The position numbers and the translations under genes are program-made. From assembly GCA_029243605.1 (NCBI GenBank), contig JAQWRT010000033.1:1-64000 (forward strand): a stretch of DNA of 64,000 nucleotides, in the 5' to 3' direction. This stretch comes from Myxococcota bacterium. GTDB lineage: Bacteria > Myxococcota_A > UBA9160 > UBA4427. The notes under the pieces were generated by a model. The model was given only the letters and a program-made list of their open reading frames with translations. It was not told where the DNA came from and searched no databases. This document shows, piece by piece, positions 53,817 through 64,000 of the stretch; position 1 is the first letter of the stretch; the number at the start of each line of letters is the position of its first letter.

Positions 53817-55915
53817 GATCCCAAGCCCTGCGATCGAGCGTGATCCGGGTGCGGACCCTCCAGATCCTTCTCGTTCTCGGTTTCCTGGCCCTGGCCATTC
53901 GGGCGGGGCAGTTGACCGTGGGCGAGACCCGGGGCGGCGCTCAGGGAGAGCGCCAGGTCCAGCGCCAACTCGAGCTGCCCGGCGCTCGCGGGCTGATTCT
54001 CGATCGCGACCACCGGGAACTCGCCATCAGCGTGGAGGCGCCGTCGATTTACGTCTCGCCCCAGAATTTCGTCGACTCCAAAGCCACCATCGCGGCCCTC
54101 GCCCGGATTCTCGAGCGACCCGAGTCCTCCCTGGTCGAACGCATCGGCGAACGAAAGAAATTCGTCTACCTCGCTCGCTGGGTCAGCCCAGACCAAGCGG
54201 AGGCCATCGCCAAGCTCGACCTGCCCGGCGTGGGAATCGAAAAAGAACCCAGGCGCACCTACCCCGCCGGCCCCATGGCGGCCTCCCTGCTCGGGTTCGT
54301 CGACATCGATGGCACCGGCAGGCGGGGCGTCGAACAGATGATGGACTCGTGGCTCAAGGGCAAATCCCGCCGGATCGACGTGAAGCGAGACGCCCGGGGA
54401 CGAGTTCTGGCCAACCCGAGCTTCGACTCGCGGGAAATCGCCGGCGGCGACATCGTGCTCGCTCTGGACGCAGCACTTCAAGCCCAGGCGGAAGCTGCCC
54501 TGGCCGAGAGCATGGAGTCGAGCGGCGCCCGCCGCGGTCTGGTGATCGTCGTGGAACCCTCGACCGGAGATATTCTCACCTTAGCCGAAGCCCCCGGCTT
54601 CGACCCCAACGCCTTCAGAAAACTCAACTATGCGGACACGCGTAGCCGTGCCTTCACCGACGCCGTCGAACCGGGCTCGACCTTCAAATCCTTCTTGGTC
54701 GCCGCGGCCCTGGATGAGGGCATTCTGGACGGGGACACCATCGTCGATACCGGGGACGGAAAACTCCAATTGCCCGGCAAGATCATCGAGGATAAGCGCA
54801 AGCTCGGAGCGACGGATGCGGCGGGGGTCCTGAGACAGTCGAGCAATGTGGGCGCGGCGCTGATCGCCCAGGAACTCGGCAGCGAACTCTACCGGGAAGC
54901 GCTCGAGCGTTTCGGGTTTGGGACAACGACCAAAAGTGGCTTCCCCTCGGAGTCAGCGGGGCTGATGCGAAATTGGCGTAAGTGGCAACCCATCGATCAG
55001 GCCAACATCGCCTTCGGCCAGGGTGTCAACGTCACCGCCATTCAACTCGTGATGGCTGCAGCCGCCCTGGCCAACCAGGGCGAGCGGATGCGGCCGCGCA
55101 TTATTCTGGCCCGAAGAGCTGGACTCGGCAATTGGGAAAGCATCGCGCCCATGAGCGCCGGGCGGACCGTCGAGCCCTCCACCGCCACCGACGTGCTCAA
55201 AATGATGGAAAGCGTCGTGAGCGCGACCGGGACGGGACGACTCGCGGCTCTGGCCGGAGTTCAGGTCGCCGGCAAGACCGGAACCGCCCAATTGCTCGTC
55301 GACGGCGCCTACTCTCGCCGCCGCCATACGGCCTGGTTTCTCGGCCTCGCCCCGGCTGAGAAGCCCAAGGTCGCCATCGTGGTCGCCCTGGAGGAGCCCG
55401 GACGCATGGGCGGAGGCACCGTCGCAGCCCCCCTCTTCGCCAAGGTCGCCACGGCCCAGCTCGCGCATTATGGAATTTTGACCGAGCCGGAACCGATCGC
55501 CGCCGCGCCGCGACCAAAACAACCCATGGAGACCGTCCCCGTGCACCTCGCCTCACCCATCCCCTCCGAAACGAAGCGGCAGATCCGATCCATCGCTGCC
55601 CTTGATGCGGCATCACCGGCCCGCTCCGTGCCGGTGGTGGCCAGGGGGCCGAAGCCCCGGGCGATCCCCGCCCAGGCCGAACTCCTGCGTGCCGAGGCCC
55701 AACCCGACACCGGACGCGCGGTGTTGATTCCCAATTTTCAGGGGGAGGGCCTGGCTCAGGCCCTTGATCTGGCCTCGGAGGAGTCCCTGCGGCTCCAGTA
55801 CAGCGGCCCGGCCGGCGGGCGAATCGTCAGCCAGAACCCTCCCCCGGGAACCATCGTCGCCGGCAAACGCAGAACCGTAGTCGTGCGCTTCTCCGCGCTC
55901 CAAGGGGAGGGCTAG
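53813..55915 (+). CDS. ftsI: Penicillin-binding protein, FtsI-type, with C-terminal PASTA-like domain
   Basis: ARGLILDRDHRELAIS...DAVEPGSTFKSFLVAAAL...RQSSNVGAALIAQ...GVQVAGKTGTAQ; C-terminal LIPNFQGEGLAQALDLASEESL...SQNPPPGTIVAGKR. Confidence 0.93.
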   Translation: MRSQALRSSVIRVRTLQILLVLGFLALAIRAGQLTVGETRGGAQGERQVQRQLELPGARGLILDRDHRELAISVEAPSIYVSPQNFVDSKATIAALARILERPESSLVERIGERKKFVYLARWVSPDQAEAIAKLDLPGVGIEKEPRRTYPAGPMAASLLGFVDIDGTGRRGVEQMMDSWLKGKSRRIDVKRDARGRVLANPSFDSREIAGGDIVLALDAALQAQAEAALAESMESSGARRGLVIVVEPSTGDILTLAEAPGFDPNAFRKLNYADTRSRAFTDAVEPGSTFKSFLVAAALDEGILDGDTIVDTGDGKLQLPGKIIEDKRKLGATDAAGVLRQSSNVGAALIAQELGSELYREALERFGFGTTTKSGFPSESAGLMRNWRKWQPIDQANIAFGQGVNVTAIQLVMAAAALANQGERMRPRIILARRAGLGNWESIAPMSAGRTVEPSTATDVLKMMESVVSATGTGRLAALAGVQVAGKTGTAQLLVDGAYSRRRHTAWFLGLAPAEKPKVAIVVALEEPGRMGGGTVAAPLFAKVATAQLAHYGILTEPEPIAAAPRPKQPMETVPVHLASPIPSETKRQIRSIAALDAASPARSVPVVARGPKPRAIPAQAELLRAEAQPDTGRAVLIPNFQGEGLAQALDLASEESLRLQYSGPAGGRIVSQNPPPGTIVAGKRRTVVVRFSALQGEG

Positions 55916-57463
55916 ATGCGCCTTTCCGCCCTCATAGCCGCCCTCCCCGACGAGCTCGCGGCCACGGCCTGGCTGGGGGAAGAGAGTTCTCGAGACCCCC
56001 TGATTCGCGGCATCGCCTACGACTCGCGCCAGGTCTCGCCGGGAGATCTCTTCGTTGCCCTGGCGGGGTCGGTGAGCGATGGACACGCCTATATCCGCCG
56101 GGCCATGGAGCTCGGGGCGGCGGCGATTCTAATCGAGAGCATCCCCGAGCCTGGACTCGATGCGAACTGGCCCACCGTTGTGGTGCCCGATAGCCGAAGG
56201 GCACTCGCCCCCATCGCCGTCCGCTTCTTTGGTCAGCCCGCGGAAGAATTGCGACTGATCGGAATCACGGGAACCAACGGCAAGACGAGCACCGGCTACC
56301 TGGTTGAAGCCATCCTGCAACGAGCCGGGATCTTGCCCGGGCTCATCGGCACCGTGGAGATTCGCTACGCGAACGAACGGATTCCCGCGGTCAACACCAC
56401 CCCCGAAAGCCTCGACCTCCAACGCATCTTGCGGTCCATGTGCACCCGGAACATCGAGGCCGCGGTCATGGAGGTCTCCTCCCACGGGCTCGAATTGGGT
56501 CGGGTCCGGGGTTGCCAATTCGAAGTCGCCGCATTCACGAACCTCACCCAGGATCACCTGGACTTTCACCCCAACATGGCCGCGTACCTCGACTCCAAAG
56601 CCCGACTCTTCCGAGAGCATCTGGCCGAGGGCGGCCACGCCGTGATCAATGCCGACGACCCGGCTTCGGCCACGCTTCTCGAGGCGGCCCAGCGCGTGGG
56701 GGCCCGGGCCCTCCGCTGCAGTCGAGACCCCTCTTCGAAGGCCGAAATCAAACTCCTCGACTCGGAAATTCGTCTCTCGGGCACCCGCGCCCGTCTTGAG
56801 ATCGAAGGGGAGCCCCTGGATATCGACCTCCCCCTACTCGGAGATTTCAATCTCGAGAACCTGCTCGTGGCGTGCGGCATTGGCCATGCCCTGGCCATCG
56901 AACCCGCGCATATCGCCGCCGGCGTCGCCGCGTGTCCCCAGGTTCCCGGACGTATGGAGGTCGTCTCCAGCACAGATCCCGCCAGCCCCGTCGCCATCGT
57001 CGACTACGCCCACACACCCGACGCCATCGAAAAACTGCTCCAGGCCGTGCGCCCTCTCTGCGACGGGCGCCTGATCACGGTTTTCGGATGCGGCGGGGAC
57101 CGGGATCGAAGCAAGCGACCGCGTATGGCCGAAGCCGTGGCCCGGGGCAGCGATCTCGCGATCGCCACCAGCGACAACCCGCGCACCGAGGACCCCGGGC
57201 AGATCCTGCACGATGTCGAGCAGGGGCTGGGCTCCCTGGAAACCAGGCGCCCAGAGGATCTCGGCGACACTGGGCGAGGCTACGCAATTCTCGAGGACCG
57301 GCGTTCGGCGATCCAGCGAGCAATCGGAATCGCCGAGCCCCAGGACACAGTGGTCATCGCGGGTAAGGGCCACGAGGACTATCAGATTCTCGGACGCGAG
57401 AAATTCCCCTTCGACGACCGCGATGAGGCCCGCAAGGCGCTCGAGCAACGGGGCCCATCATGA
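55916..57463 (+). CDS. murE: UDP-MurNAc-L-alanyl-D-glutamate ligase MurE
   Basis: IGITGTNGKTSTGYLVEAIL...TTPESLDLQRIL...EVSSHGLELGRV...VDYAHTPDAIEKLL...GCGGDRDRSKRP. Confidence 0.95.
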   Translation: MRLSALIAALPDELAATAWLGEESSRDPLIRGIAYDSRQVSPGDLFVALAGSVSDGHAYIRRAMELGAAAILIESIPEPGLDANWPTVVVPDSRRALAPIAVRFFGQPAEELRLIGITGTNGKTSTGYLVEAILQRAGILPGLIGTVEIRYANERIPAVNTTPESLDLQRILRSMCTRNIEAAVMEVSSHGLELGRVRGCQFEVAAFTNLTQDHLDFHPNMAAYLDSKARLFREHLAEGGHAVINADDPASATLLEAAQRVGARALRCSRDPSSKAEIKLLDSEIRLSGTRARLEIEGEPLDIDLPLLGDFNLENLLVACGIGHALAIEPAHIAAGVAACPQVPGRMEVVSSTDPASPVAIVDYAHTPDAIEKLLQAVRPLCDGRLITVFGCGGDRDRSKRPRMAEAVARGSDLAIATSDNPRTEDPGQILHDVEQGLGSLETRRPEDLGDTGRGYAILEDRRSAIQRAIGIAEPQDTVVIAGKGHEDYQILGREKFPFDDRDEARKALEQRGPS

Positions 57464-58863
57464 GCGTCCCCTTTCATACCTCGGACGCCGTCACCTGGAG
57501 CCGGGGCCGACTGGCCGGTGGAACGGGCCTGACCGAGTTCCGGGGAGCCGGGATCGACACCCGAACCATCGCCCCAGACGAACTCTTCGTCGCCATCCGA
57601 GGGGAGAACCACGACGCCCATGGCTTCCTCGATCAAGCCATCGAACGCGGTGCGAGCGGGGTCGTGGTGGAAGATGCCTGGCTCGCCGAGAATTCTCCTC
57701 CCCAGGGCGTCTGCACCGTCGCCGTAGCCGACACCACCCCGGCTCTGGCCGGTCTGGCCCACGGCCATCGCTCCCTTTTCGCCGGTCCCGTCGTCGCGGT
57801 GACGGGAAGCAACGGAAAGACCACCACTAAGGAACTCATCCACTCCATTCTTTCGGTCAAGGGCCCCTGCCTCAAAAACCAGGGCAACCTGAACAACGAA
57901 TTCGGCCTTCCCCTGACCCTGCTCGGCCGAGAGTCCCAACACGAGAGAGTCGTAGTGGAGTTGGGCATGAACCACCGGGGCGAGATTGCTCGGCTCACGG
58001 CCATTGCCAACCCAGATATCGGCCTGGTCACCAATATTGGCTCGGCGCATATCGAGTTCCTGGGAAGCCGGGAGCAGATCGCCGAGGAAAAGGGAGATCT
58101 CATCGCAGGACTCGGACCGGGCACCACGGCGATCCTGAATCACGACGATGCCCTCGCCATGACCCAGGCAAAGAGAGCCCCCGGAACCCTGCAGACTTTC
58201 GGCCTTGGGGCAGGCGCGGATTTCAGCGCCGAAGATGTCTGCTCGAGTGTCACAGGGCATTACAGCTTTCAGCTGATCACGCCCGAGGGCCGAATCAAAA
58301 TTCGAATCCAGGGCCTGGCGGAAACCACAGTGATCAACGCGTTGGCCGCGTCGGCGGCCTGCCTGGCAGCGGGTGCCAAACTCGAAGAGATCGCCCAGGG
58401 CCTCGACGAGTTCCAAGGTGTGCCGGGACGGATGGCCACCCGTCCCATGGCCGGGGGAGGACACGTGATCGACGACACCTACAACGCCAACCCCCAGTCC
58501 ATGCAAAGCGCCCTGGAGACCCTGACCGGGCTCGACGGCAGCGGGCGCAAGATCGCGGTGGTCGGGGACATGGGCGAGCTCGGGGACGCCAGCGAAGAGG
58601 CGCATCGGCGGGTCGGACAACTCGCCGGGAAGCTGGGCGTCGACGAGCTCTTCGCCGTCGGTCAGAACGCCCACCTTGTCGCCGAGGAGGCCCTCGCCGC
58701 GGGAATCGAATCCGACCGCGTACATATCGCGGAAACCAGCGAGGAGATCGGCGAATCGGTCCGCGAACGCGTCCGATCCGGCGACTGGGTACTCGTCAAA
58801 GGCTCCAGATCAATGCGAATGGAGCGACTCGTAGCGCGGCTTGCCGCCGAGGAGACGAACTAA
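57460..58863 (+). CDS. murF: UDP-MurNAc-tripeptide D-Ala-D-Ala ligase MurF
   Basis: VAVTGSNGKTTTKELIHSIL...NLNNEFGLPLTLL...ELGMNHRGEIARL...DDTYNANPQSMQSALETL. Confidence 0.95.
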   Translation: MSVPFHTSDAVTWSRGRLAGGTGLTEFRGAGIDTRTIAPDELFVAIRGENHDAHGFLDQAIERGASGVVVEDAWLAENSPPQGVCTVAVADTTPALAGLAHGHRSLFAGPVVAVTGSNGKTTTKELIHSILSVKGPCLKNQGNLNNEFGLPLTLLGRESQHERVVVELGMNHRGEIARLTAIANPDIGLVTNIGSAHIEFLGSREQIAEEKGDLIAGLGPGTTAILNHDDALAMTQAKRAPGTLQTFGLGAGADFSAEDVCSSVTGHYSFQLITPEGRIKIRIQGLAETTVINALAASAACLAAGAKLEEIAQGLDEFQGVPGRMATRPMAGGGHVIDDTYNANPQSMQSALETLTGLDGSGRKIAVVGDMGELGDASEEAHRRVGQLAGKLGVDELFAVGQNAHLVAEEALAAGIESDRVHIAETSEEIGESVRERVRSGDWVLVKGSRSMRMERLVARLAAEETN

Positions 58864-59936
58864 TGCTTTACCACCTGCTCTACCCCCTCGAAAGCGCCTT
58901 CGGCGGCTTTAACGTCGTCCGCTACATCACCTTTCGCACGGCGGCGGCCACCCTGACCGCGCTCTTCATCGCCTTCGTGGTCGGTCCCTGGTTGATTCGC
59001 AAGTTGGCGGCCCTGCGCGTGGGCCAGCCCATCCGAGAAATTGGTCCGGACCATCAAGCCAAGGCGGGTACGCCCACCATGGGCGGGCTCTTGATCCTCC
59101 TTTCCCTCTCGGTCTCCACCCTGCTCTGGGCGGACCTGAGCAACCATTTCGTTTGGATCGTGCTCGGCTTGACCACGGGCTACGGCATTCTGGGATTCAT
59201 CGACGATTATCGAAAAGTCAGGCAGGGAAATAGCGACGGCGTCTCCGCTCGCACCAAACTCTTCTGGCAGACCCTTCTGGCACTCGGAGTCGCTTTCGCG
59301 ATCTACACCAGTCCGGCCTTCGATCAGGAATTGGCCGTTCCCTTCTTCAAAAACTTCACGCCCAATCTCGGCTGGTTCTACATTCCTCTGGCGACCTTCG
59401 TCATCGTCGCCTTCAGCAACGGAGTGAACCTCACCGACGGTCTAGACGGCCTGGCCATCGGACCGGTCATGATCGCGGCCGGCACCTTCGCCGGGCTCGC
59501 CTATGCGGCCGGCCATGCCAACATCGCGGATTACCTCGCCATCAAGCACGTCCCCGGTGCGGGCCAACTCGCCATCTTCTGCGGCGCATTGGTGGGCGGA
59601 AGCCTGGGCTTCCTCTGGTTCAATGCCTCCCCCGCCGATCTCTTCATGGGCGACGTAGGCGCCTTGGCGATCGGCGGCGCTCTGGGGACGGTTTCCGTGT
59701 TGATCCGGCAAGAGGTTCTCCTCGCCGTAGTCGGCGGAATCTTCGTGGTCGAGGCGGCCTCGGTGGTCATTCAGGTCGGCTGGTACAAGATGACCGGCCG
59801 TCGAGTCTTTTTGATGGCCCCGATCCACCACCATTTTGAAAAACTCGGCTGGGCCGAGCAGAAGATCGTCGTCCGCTTTTGGATCGTCTCGATCATTCTC
59901 GGCTTGATCGCGTTCTCATCGCTGAAATTGCGCTAA
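58863..59936 (+). CDS. mraY: Phospho-N-acetylmuramoyl-pentapeptide transferase
   Basis: GPDHQAKAGTPTMGGLLIL...FIDDYRKVRQGNSDG...NLTDGLDGLAIGP...VFLMAPIHHHFEKLGWAEQKIVVRFW. Confidence 0.95.
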   Translation: MLYHLLYPLESAFGGFNVVRYITFRTAAATLTALFIAFVVGPWLIRKLAALRVGQPIREIGPDHQAKAGTPTMGGLLILLSLSVSTLLWADLSNHFVWIVLGLTTGYGILGFIDDYRKVRQGNSDGVSARTKLFWQTLLALGVAFAIYTSPAFDQELAVPFFKNFTPNLGWFYIPLATFVIVAFSNGVNLTDGLDGLAIGPVMIAAGTFAGLAYAAGHANIADYLAIKHVPGAGQLAIFCGALVGGSLGFLWFNASPADLFMGDVGALAIGGALGTVSVLIRQEVLLAVVGGIFVVEAASVVIQVGWYKMTGRRVFLMAPIHHHFEKLGWAEQKIVVRFWIVSIILGLIAFSSLKLR

Positions 59937-59954
59937 TGCGTTGAAGGAAAAAGG

Positions 59955-61337
59955 TTGACTGAAACAGGTTCCCTGAACCTCGAGGGCATGGAGATTCTCG
60001 TGCTCGGCCTCGGCATGTCCGGCCGTAGCGCGGCGCAGTTTTGCGCCGAGCGAGGCGCCCGGGTCCTGGCGGCCGACGAGCGGAGCGCCGACGCCCTCTT
60101 CGAGGCTCCCGAATCCGAGATCGCCCGGAAACTCGGCCCCCAGGTCGAACTTGTCTGCGGCCAACCCTTTCCCGATCCCTCGCGCTTCGACCTCGTGGTT
60201 CCCAGCCCCGGCATCCCGCCCTCCCGCTACGCGGAAGCCGCCTCTCGGGTTTGGGGCGATATCGAACTGGCCGGGCGAGCTCTCGCGATTCCCGTGATCG
60301 CCGTGACGGGCACCAACGGGAAATCCACCACGGTTCGCCTGATCGAAGCCATGCTCAACACCGCTGGACGCCGGGCGGAAGCCGCGGGCAACGTGGGCAC
60401 CCCAGCGCTCTCGCTTCCCGGCAAACCCCTGGACGTCGCCGTCCTCGAGGTCTCCTCCTTCCAGTTGGAAGCGATCGAGAGTTTCGCGCCCCAGGTTGCG
60501 GTGATCCTCAACATCACTCCCGACCATCTGGATCGCCATGGCGATCTCGCCGGCTATAGCGCGGCCAAACGCCGAATCCTCGAGAACCAGGGTCCGGGCG
60601 ACGTCGCCGTGCTCGACTTCGACAACCCGCTGGTCCGCGGCTTCGCGGAGCATGCCCGGGGCGAGGTCATTCCCTTCAGCCGGCAAACACCGCCCTCGTT
60701 GCCCAACCACCCTCGAGCGGCCTGGATCGATGCGGGGGTTGCCACCTTCGCCGATGGCCACACCCTCGAACGAGTCCCCCTGACCTCGGGAAGCGGTCTC
60801 TCCCCCCATGACCGCGACAATGTGCTCGCCGCGCTGACCGCTGCCTGGGCGGCGGGGGTCGCCCCCACAAGCGCGAGCCAAGCCCTCTCGGATTTTCAGG
60901 CCCTTCCCCATCGCTGCGAAGTCGTTCCCGCCCCGGGCCCGGTGCGCTGGATCAATGATTCCAAGGCGACGAACCCCGGTGCCGCCCAGCGCGCCATCGA
61001 GGGAAGCGAAGCGCCGGTGATCTGGATCGCCGGGGGCAGGGGCAAGGGGCTTTCGTTCGAGAGCCTCGCCGAAGTCGCCCAGGGGCGCGTCAAAATCGCC
61101 CTCTTGATCGGCGAGTCGTCCGACGCCCTCTCTGAAGTCCTCGAGGGCCGAGTCCCTTGGGAGCCCTGCGGCGACCTCGACACCGCCGTGGACCGAGCGG
61201 CCTCCCTCGCCGATGCCGGAGACATCGTCCTTCTCGCCCCGGCTTGCGCGAGCTTCGATCAATTCAAAAGTTTCGAGCACCGGGGCGAGTGTTTTCGAGC
61301 CGCCGTCGGACGCCTCGACGAAGAAAGCCCGGTATGA
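59955..61337 (+). CDS. murD: UDP-N-acetylmuramoylalanine-D-glutamate ligase
   Basis: VLGLGMSGRSAAQFCAERGARV...VTGTNGKSTTVRLIEAML...LEVSSFQLE...ILNITPDHLDRHG...NDSKATNPGAAQRAI. Confidence 0.95.
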   Translation: MTETGSLNLEGMEILVLGLGMSGRSAAQFCAERGARVLAADERSADALFEAPESEIARKLGPQVELVCGQPFPDPSRFDLVVPSPGIPPSRYAEAASRVWGDIELAGRALAIPVIAVTGTNGKSTTVRLIEAMLNTAGRRAEAAGNVGTPALSLPGKPLDVAVLEVSSFQLEAIESFAPQVAVILNITPDHLDRHGDLAGYSAAKRRILENQGPGDVAVLDFDNPLVRGFAEHARGEVIPFSRQTPPSLPNHPRAAWIDAGVATFADGHTLERVPLTSGSGLSPHDRDNVLAALTAAWAAGVAPTSASQALSDFQALPHRCEVVPAPGPVRWINDSKATNPGAAQRAIEGSEAPVIWIAGGRGKGLSFESLAEVAQGRVKIALLIGESSDALSEVLEGRVPWEPCGDLDTAVDRAASLADAGDIVLLAPACASFDQFKSFEHRGECFRAAVGRLDEESPV

Positions 61338-62512
61338 CGAAGAAAACCACCCGCAGCCCGCGCCCCTCCACGCGCAAGACAAGCGCCCAGCAGCAAACTC
61401 TCGGCCAGGGAGCGGATACCGGCGTGCTCGTCTCGATTCTGCTCCTCGCTTCCATGGGGATGGTGATGAGCTACAGCACGACGGCCACCCTCGCCCTGGA
61501 CCAAACCCTGCCCCCGCTCTTTCTTCGCCACGTCGGCGCCCTGGGTGTCGGCTTGGCGACGGCAGCGGCCATCATGTGGACGCCGATCGACAAGTGGCGA
61601 CGACTCGCCCTCCCCCTCTGGATCCTCTCCCTGGGCCTTCTCCTCGCCGTCGAGTTTTTTGGCGTCAAGGTCAACGGCGCCCAGCGCTGGCTCGAAGTTC
61701 CGGGACTCGGCTTCCGCTTCCAACCCGTGGAATTGTGCAAGCTCACCACGCTCCTGCTCGTGGCCGCCCTGGTCGCTCGTCGGGACGGGCGCGACGAACT
61801 CTCGGGCACACGCACCCTGATCGCGGCCAGCCTGGCCTTGCCCCCCATGGCGCTGCTCCTGCTCCAGCCCGATCTTGGCAACGCGGTCCTGCTCGCCTGC
61901 CTCGTGGGGCTTCTGTTGATTGTCGCGGGAACGCGCCTTTCCCGACTGATCGCCCCGGGCCTGATCGGCATCGCGGGGATCGTCGTCTACATCAGCTACA
62001 ACCCCTACGCCTGGCGGCGCATCACCGGTTTCATGCACCCCTGGGCGACATCTCAGGGCGAGGGTTACCAACTCACCCAATCCTTCGTGGCCTTCGGACG
62101 CGGCGGTCTCTTCGGCGTCGGTCTGGGCAATGGCGAGCAAAAACTCGCCTACCTCCCCGAGGCCCACACCGACTTCATCCTCTCCCTGGTCGCCGAGGAG
62201 CTCGGATTGGTCGGCGTTCTGGTCGTGCTCGGCGGATTTGTCTGCTTGCTCCTCGCGGGCTCGCGCATCGCGGCCCGCGCCCGGGATCGCTTCGCCCTGC
62301 TCGTGGCCTTCGGAATGACAAGCCTGCTCACCGTGCCCGCGATCATCAACTCTGCCGTGGTGATGGGCATGATGCCCACCAAGGGACTCACCCTGCCCTT
62401 CCTTTCCTACGGACGCACCTCCCTGGTCATGTGCTGCGTGGCCCTGGGCCTCCTCCTCAGCGCGGCGCGCGAGCCCGCAGGCTCGCGATCCCGAGCTCGG
62501 AGGAAGCGATGA
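61334..62512 (+). CDS. ftsW: Peptidoglycan polymerase FtsW (SEDS family)
   Basis: MVMSYSTT...[25 protein letters not shown]...[11 protein letters not shown]...[47 protein letters not shown]. Confidence 0.95.
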   Translation: MTKKTTRSPRPSTRKTSAQQQTLGQGADTGVLVSILLLASMGMVMSYSTTATLALDQTLPPLFLRHVGALGVGLATAAAIMWTPIDKWRRLALPLWILSLGLLLAVEFFGVKVNGAQRWLEVPGLGFRFQPVELCKLTTLLLVAALVARRDGRDELSGTRTLIAASLALPPMALLLLQPDLGNAVLLACLVGLLLIVAGTRLSRLIAPGLIGIAGIVVYISYNPYAWRRITGFMHPWATSQGEGYQLTQSFVAFGRGGLFGVGLGNGEQKLAYLPEAHTDFILSLVAEELGLVGVLVVLGGFVCLLLAGSRIAARARDRFALLVAFGMTSLLTVPAIINSAVVMGMMPTKGLTLPFLSYGRTSLVMCCVALGLLLSAAREPAGSRSRARRKR

Positions 62513-63603
62513 CAATCAACTGGGTCATTGCCGGCGGCGGAACCGGGGGACACGTCACCCCCGCCCTGGCCCTTGCCGAAATCATCGTCCAGCGCGGCGA
62601 CCGCGTGCTCTTCATCGGATCCGAGCGCGGGCTCGAGGCGCGGCTGGTCCCCGAGGCGGGTTTCGAACTCCTCGCCCTGCCGAGCGAACAAGTCATGGGC
62701 CGGGGTCTCGCCGGCCGCATCTCCGGCCTCTGGCGGACCCTTGCCCAGGTTGGCCGCGCTCGGGTTGCCCTGGGTGCCCACCGGGCCGACGTGGTGGTCT
62801 CGGTCGGGGGCTTCGCCGCGATTCCGGCAGCCCTGGCTGCCCTGCTCACCCGCCGCCCCCTGGCCCTGCTCGAACCCAACGCAATCCCCGGCCGGGCCAA
62901 CCGCCTGACCGCCCATTTTGCCCGCCTCGTCTTTGTGGGATTCGCCTCCACCGCCCAGGCCCTGAAGACCCGGAGCCCCATCCACCATTTCGGCATTCCC
63001 CTCCGCGAGGGTCTCGTCCAGGCCTTTGCCCGGGCCGGCGCCCGGCGGCCCCCCCGAAACCCCGTGCGTCTACTCGTCTTCGGCGGGAGCCAGGGCGCGC
63101 GGCAGATCAACGAAACCATGATGAGCTTGGCCCCCCGACTCGCCGGCACGGCGTTGAAGATTTTTCACCAATCCGGCGCCGCCGATCGAGAACGCGTCCA
63201 GGCGGCCTACGAAGAGGCCGGCATCGACGCCGAAGTCGTCGATTTCGAACCGGGCATGCCCGACCGCTATCGCTGGGCGGACCTGGCTGTCTGCCGAGCG
63301 GGCGCCATGACCGTCGCCGAACTCGCCCTGGCCGGCTTGCCCGCCCTGCTCGTCCCCTACCCCTTCGCCGCAGACGACCATCAGGCCGCAAACGCCAAGG
63401 CCTTCGCCGAGGCGGGGGCCGGCGTCCGCCTGGCCTCCCGCCCCCTGGACCCCGAAGCCCTTTGGGCCCTGCTCGAGGGCTTCCTCGAAAGCCCGGGAAG
63501 CCTGGTTCCCATGAGCCGAGCCGCCGCCTCCCTGGCGGAACCCAACGCCGCCGAACGGATCATCGAGGCCTGCATCCCGCTTGCCCAGGGAGACTCGCGA
63601 TGA
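62509..63603 (+). CDS. murG: UDP-GlcNAc:lipid I transferase MurG
   Basis: [20 protein letters not shown]...[15 protein letters not shown]...[12 protein letters not shown]...[13 protein letters not shown]...[35 protein letters not shown]. Confidence 0.95.
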   Translation: MTINWVIAGGGTGGHVTPALALAEIIVQRGDRVLFIGSERGLEARLVPEAGFELLALPSEQVMGRGLAGRISGLWRTLAQVGRARVALGAHRADVVVSVGGFAAIPAALAALLTRRPLALLEPNAIPGRANRLTAHFARLVFVGFASTAQALKTRSPIHHFGIPLREGLVQAFARAGARRPPRNPVRLLVFGGSQGARQINETMMSLAPRLAGTALKIFHQSGAADRERVQAAYEEAGIDAEVVDFEPGMPDRYRWADLAVCRAGAMTVAELALAGLPALLVPYPFAADDHQAANAKAFAEAGAGVRLASRPLDPEALWALLEGFLESPGSLVPMSRAAASLAEPNAAERIIEACIPLAQGDSR

Positions 63604-64000
63604 ATCCCTCGGCTGACCGCATTCACTTCGTGGGCATCGGGGGCGTGGGCATGTCCGGGCTCGCCGAGTATCTCCACGCCCAAGGCGAAAACGTGTCGGG
63701 CTCGGACCTCAATGAAAGTGCGACCACCCGGCGACTTGCGGGACTCGGCATGGAAATCCATCGGGGCCACGGGGCGGCAAATCTAGGCGGCGCCCAACGC
63801 GTGGTCGCGTCCACGGCCATCGCCGCAGACAACCCCGAACTCGCCGAGGCCCATCGCCGAGCGATTCCCGTGATTCGTCGAGGCCAATTGCTCGCCGAAA
63901 TCATGGAACCCAAACGCGGCATCGCCGTGGGGGGAAGCCATGGCAAGACGACCACCACCTCCCTGACCGGGCACCTGCTGGTCGAGGCGGGGCTCGATCC
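63600..64000 (+). CDS. murC: UDP-N-acetylmuramate-L-alanine ligase MurC (3' truncated, not in ORF track)
   Basis: Read directly: [40 protein letters not shown]...[28 protein letters not shown] overlap with murG. Confidence 0.95.
   Translation, partial: MNPSADRIHFVGIGGVGMSGLAEYLHAQGENVSGSDLNESATTRRLAGLGMEIHRGHGAANLGGAQRVVASTAIAADNPELAEAHRRAIPVIRRGQLLAEIMEPKRGIAVGGSHGKTTTTSLTGHLLVEAGLD

Noticed and set aside
57382-58725. 447-aa minus ORF antisense to murF
   Set aside because: Shadow ORF of a GC-rich gene; murF motifs on + are decisive.
59916-61382. 488-aa minus ORF antisense to murD
   Set aside because: Shadow ORF; no recognised domains, and murD on + is unambiguous.
61213-62508. N-terminal extension of the 796-aa ORF ending in murG
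   Set aside because: Shadow of ftsW; murG starts at 62509 with [15 protein letters not shown].
1-64000. CRISPR arrays, rRNA, tRNA, prophage or transposase genes
   Set aside because: No spaced direct-repeat array, no tRNA-like T-arm/acceptor combination I could support, and no integrase or transposase motifs were seen. A tRNAscan, Infernal or ISfinder run would be more decisive.

Overview
GC-rich chromosomal window, probably from a deltaproteobacterium-like lineage (Myxococcota, Desulfobacterota or Binatota grade). The lineage is inferred from gene content only. Layout: (1) 0-6 kb is an accessory patch with secreted or anchored proteins (DUF1566/Lcl_C-like, dockerin-like C-terminus, lamin-tail-like PEP-CTERM protein), several decayed genes (methyltransferase, nitroreductase) and an interspersed repeat near gene 3' ends. 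(2) 8.3-10.7 kb holds a coenzyme F420 cluster, cofD-cofC-cofE. (3) 11.4-13.2 kb holds engB and a class I/II aminotransferase. (4) 13.4-20.3 kb is a System I cytochrome c maturation cluster, ccmE-ccmF-X-ccmA-ccmB-ccmC-ccmD. Its CcmE carries CPSKF in place of the heme-binding HxxxY/CxxxY motif, X is an unusual zinc-ribbon membrane protein, and the 32-aa ccmD is absent from the ORF track. (5) 21.5-30.1 kb holds an M20 peptidase, NUDIX, hisG, hisI, plsB, SDR, GNAT and a biotinyl-domain protein. (6) 30.1-37 kb holds ffh, an MltD-like LysM transglycosylase, rlmN, trmB and a 2-phosphoglycerate-kinase-like protein. (7) 37.4-41.4 kb is the most intriguing locus: MerR-like regulator, ParA ATPase fused to a CBM48/AMPK-type glycogen-binding domain, a MinD/ParA-like protein without a P-loop, a protein with a nuclease-like fold lacking obvious catalytic residues, and a sigma-70-family factor. 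(8) 41.5-51.1 kb is mostly housekeeping and metabolic genes. (9) 51.5-64 kb is the dcw cluster (mraZ-rsmH-ftsL-ftsI-murE-murF-mraY-murD-ftsW-murG-murC, truncated by the window), preceded by a sigma70-like promoter and three 10-bp-phased MraZ-box repeats. I saw no CRISPR array, rRNA, convincing tRNA, transposase or prophage. All family calls come from reading motifs by eye; no database search was run.
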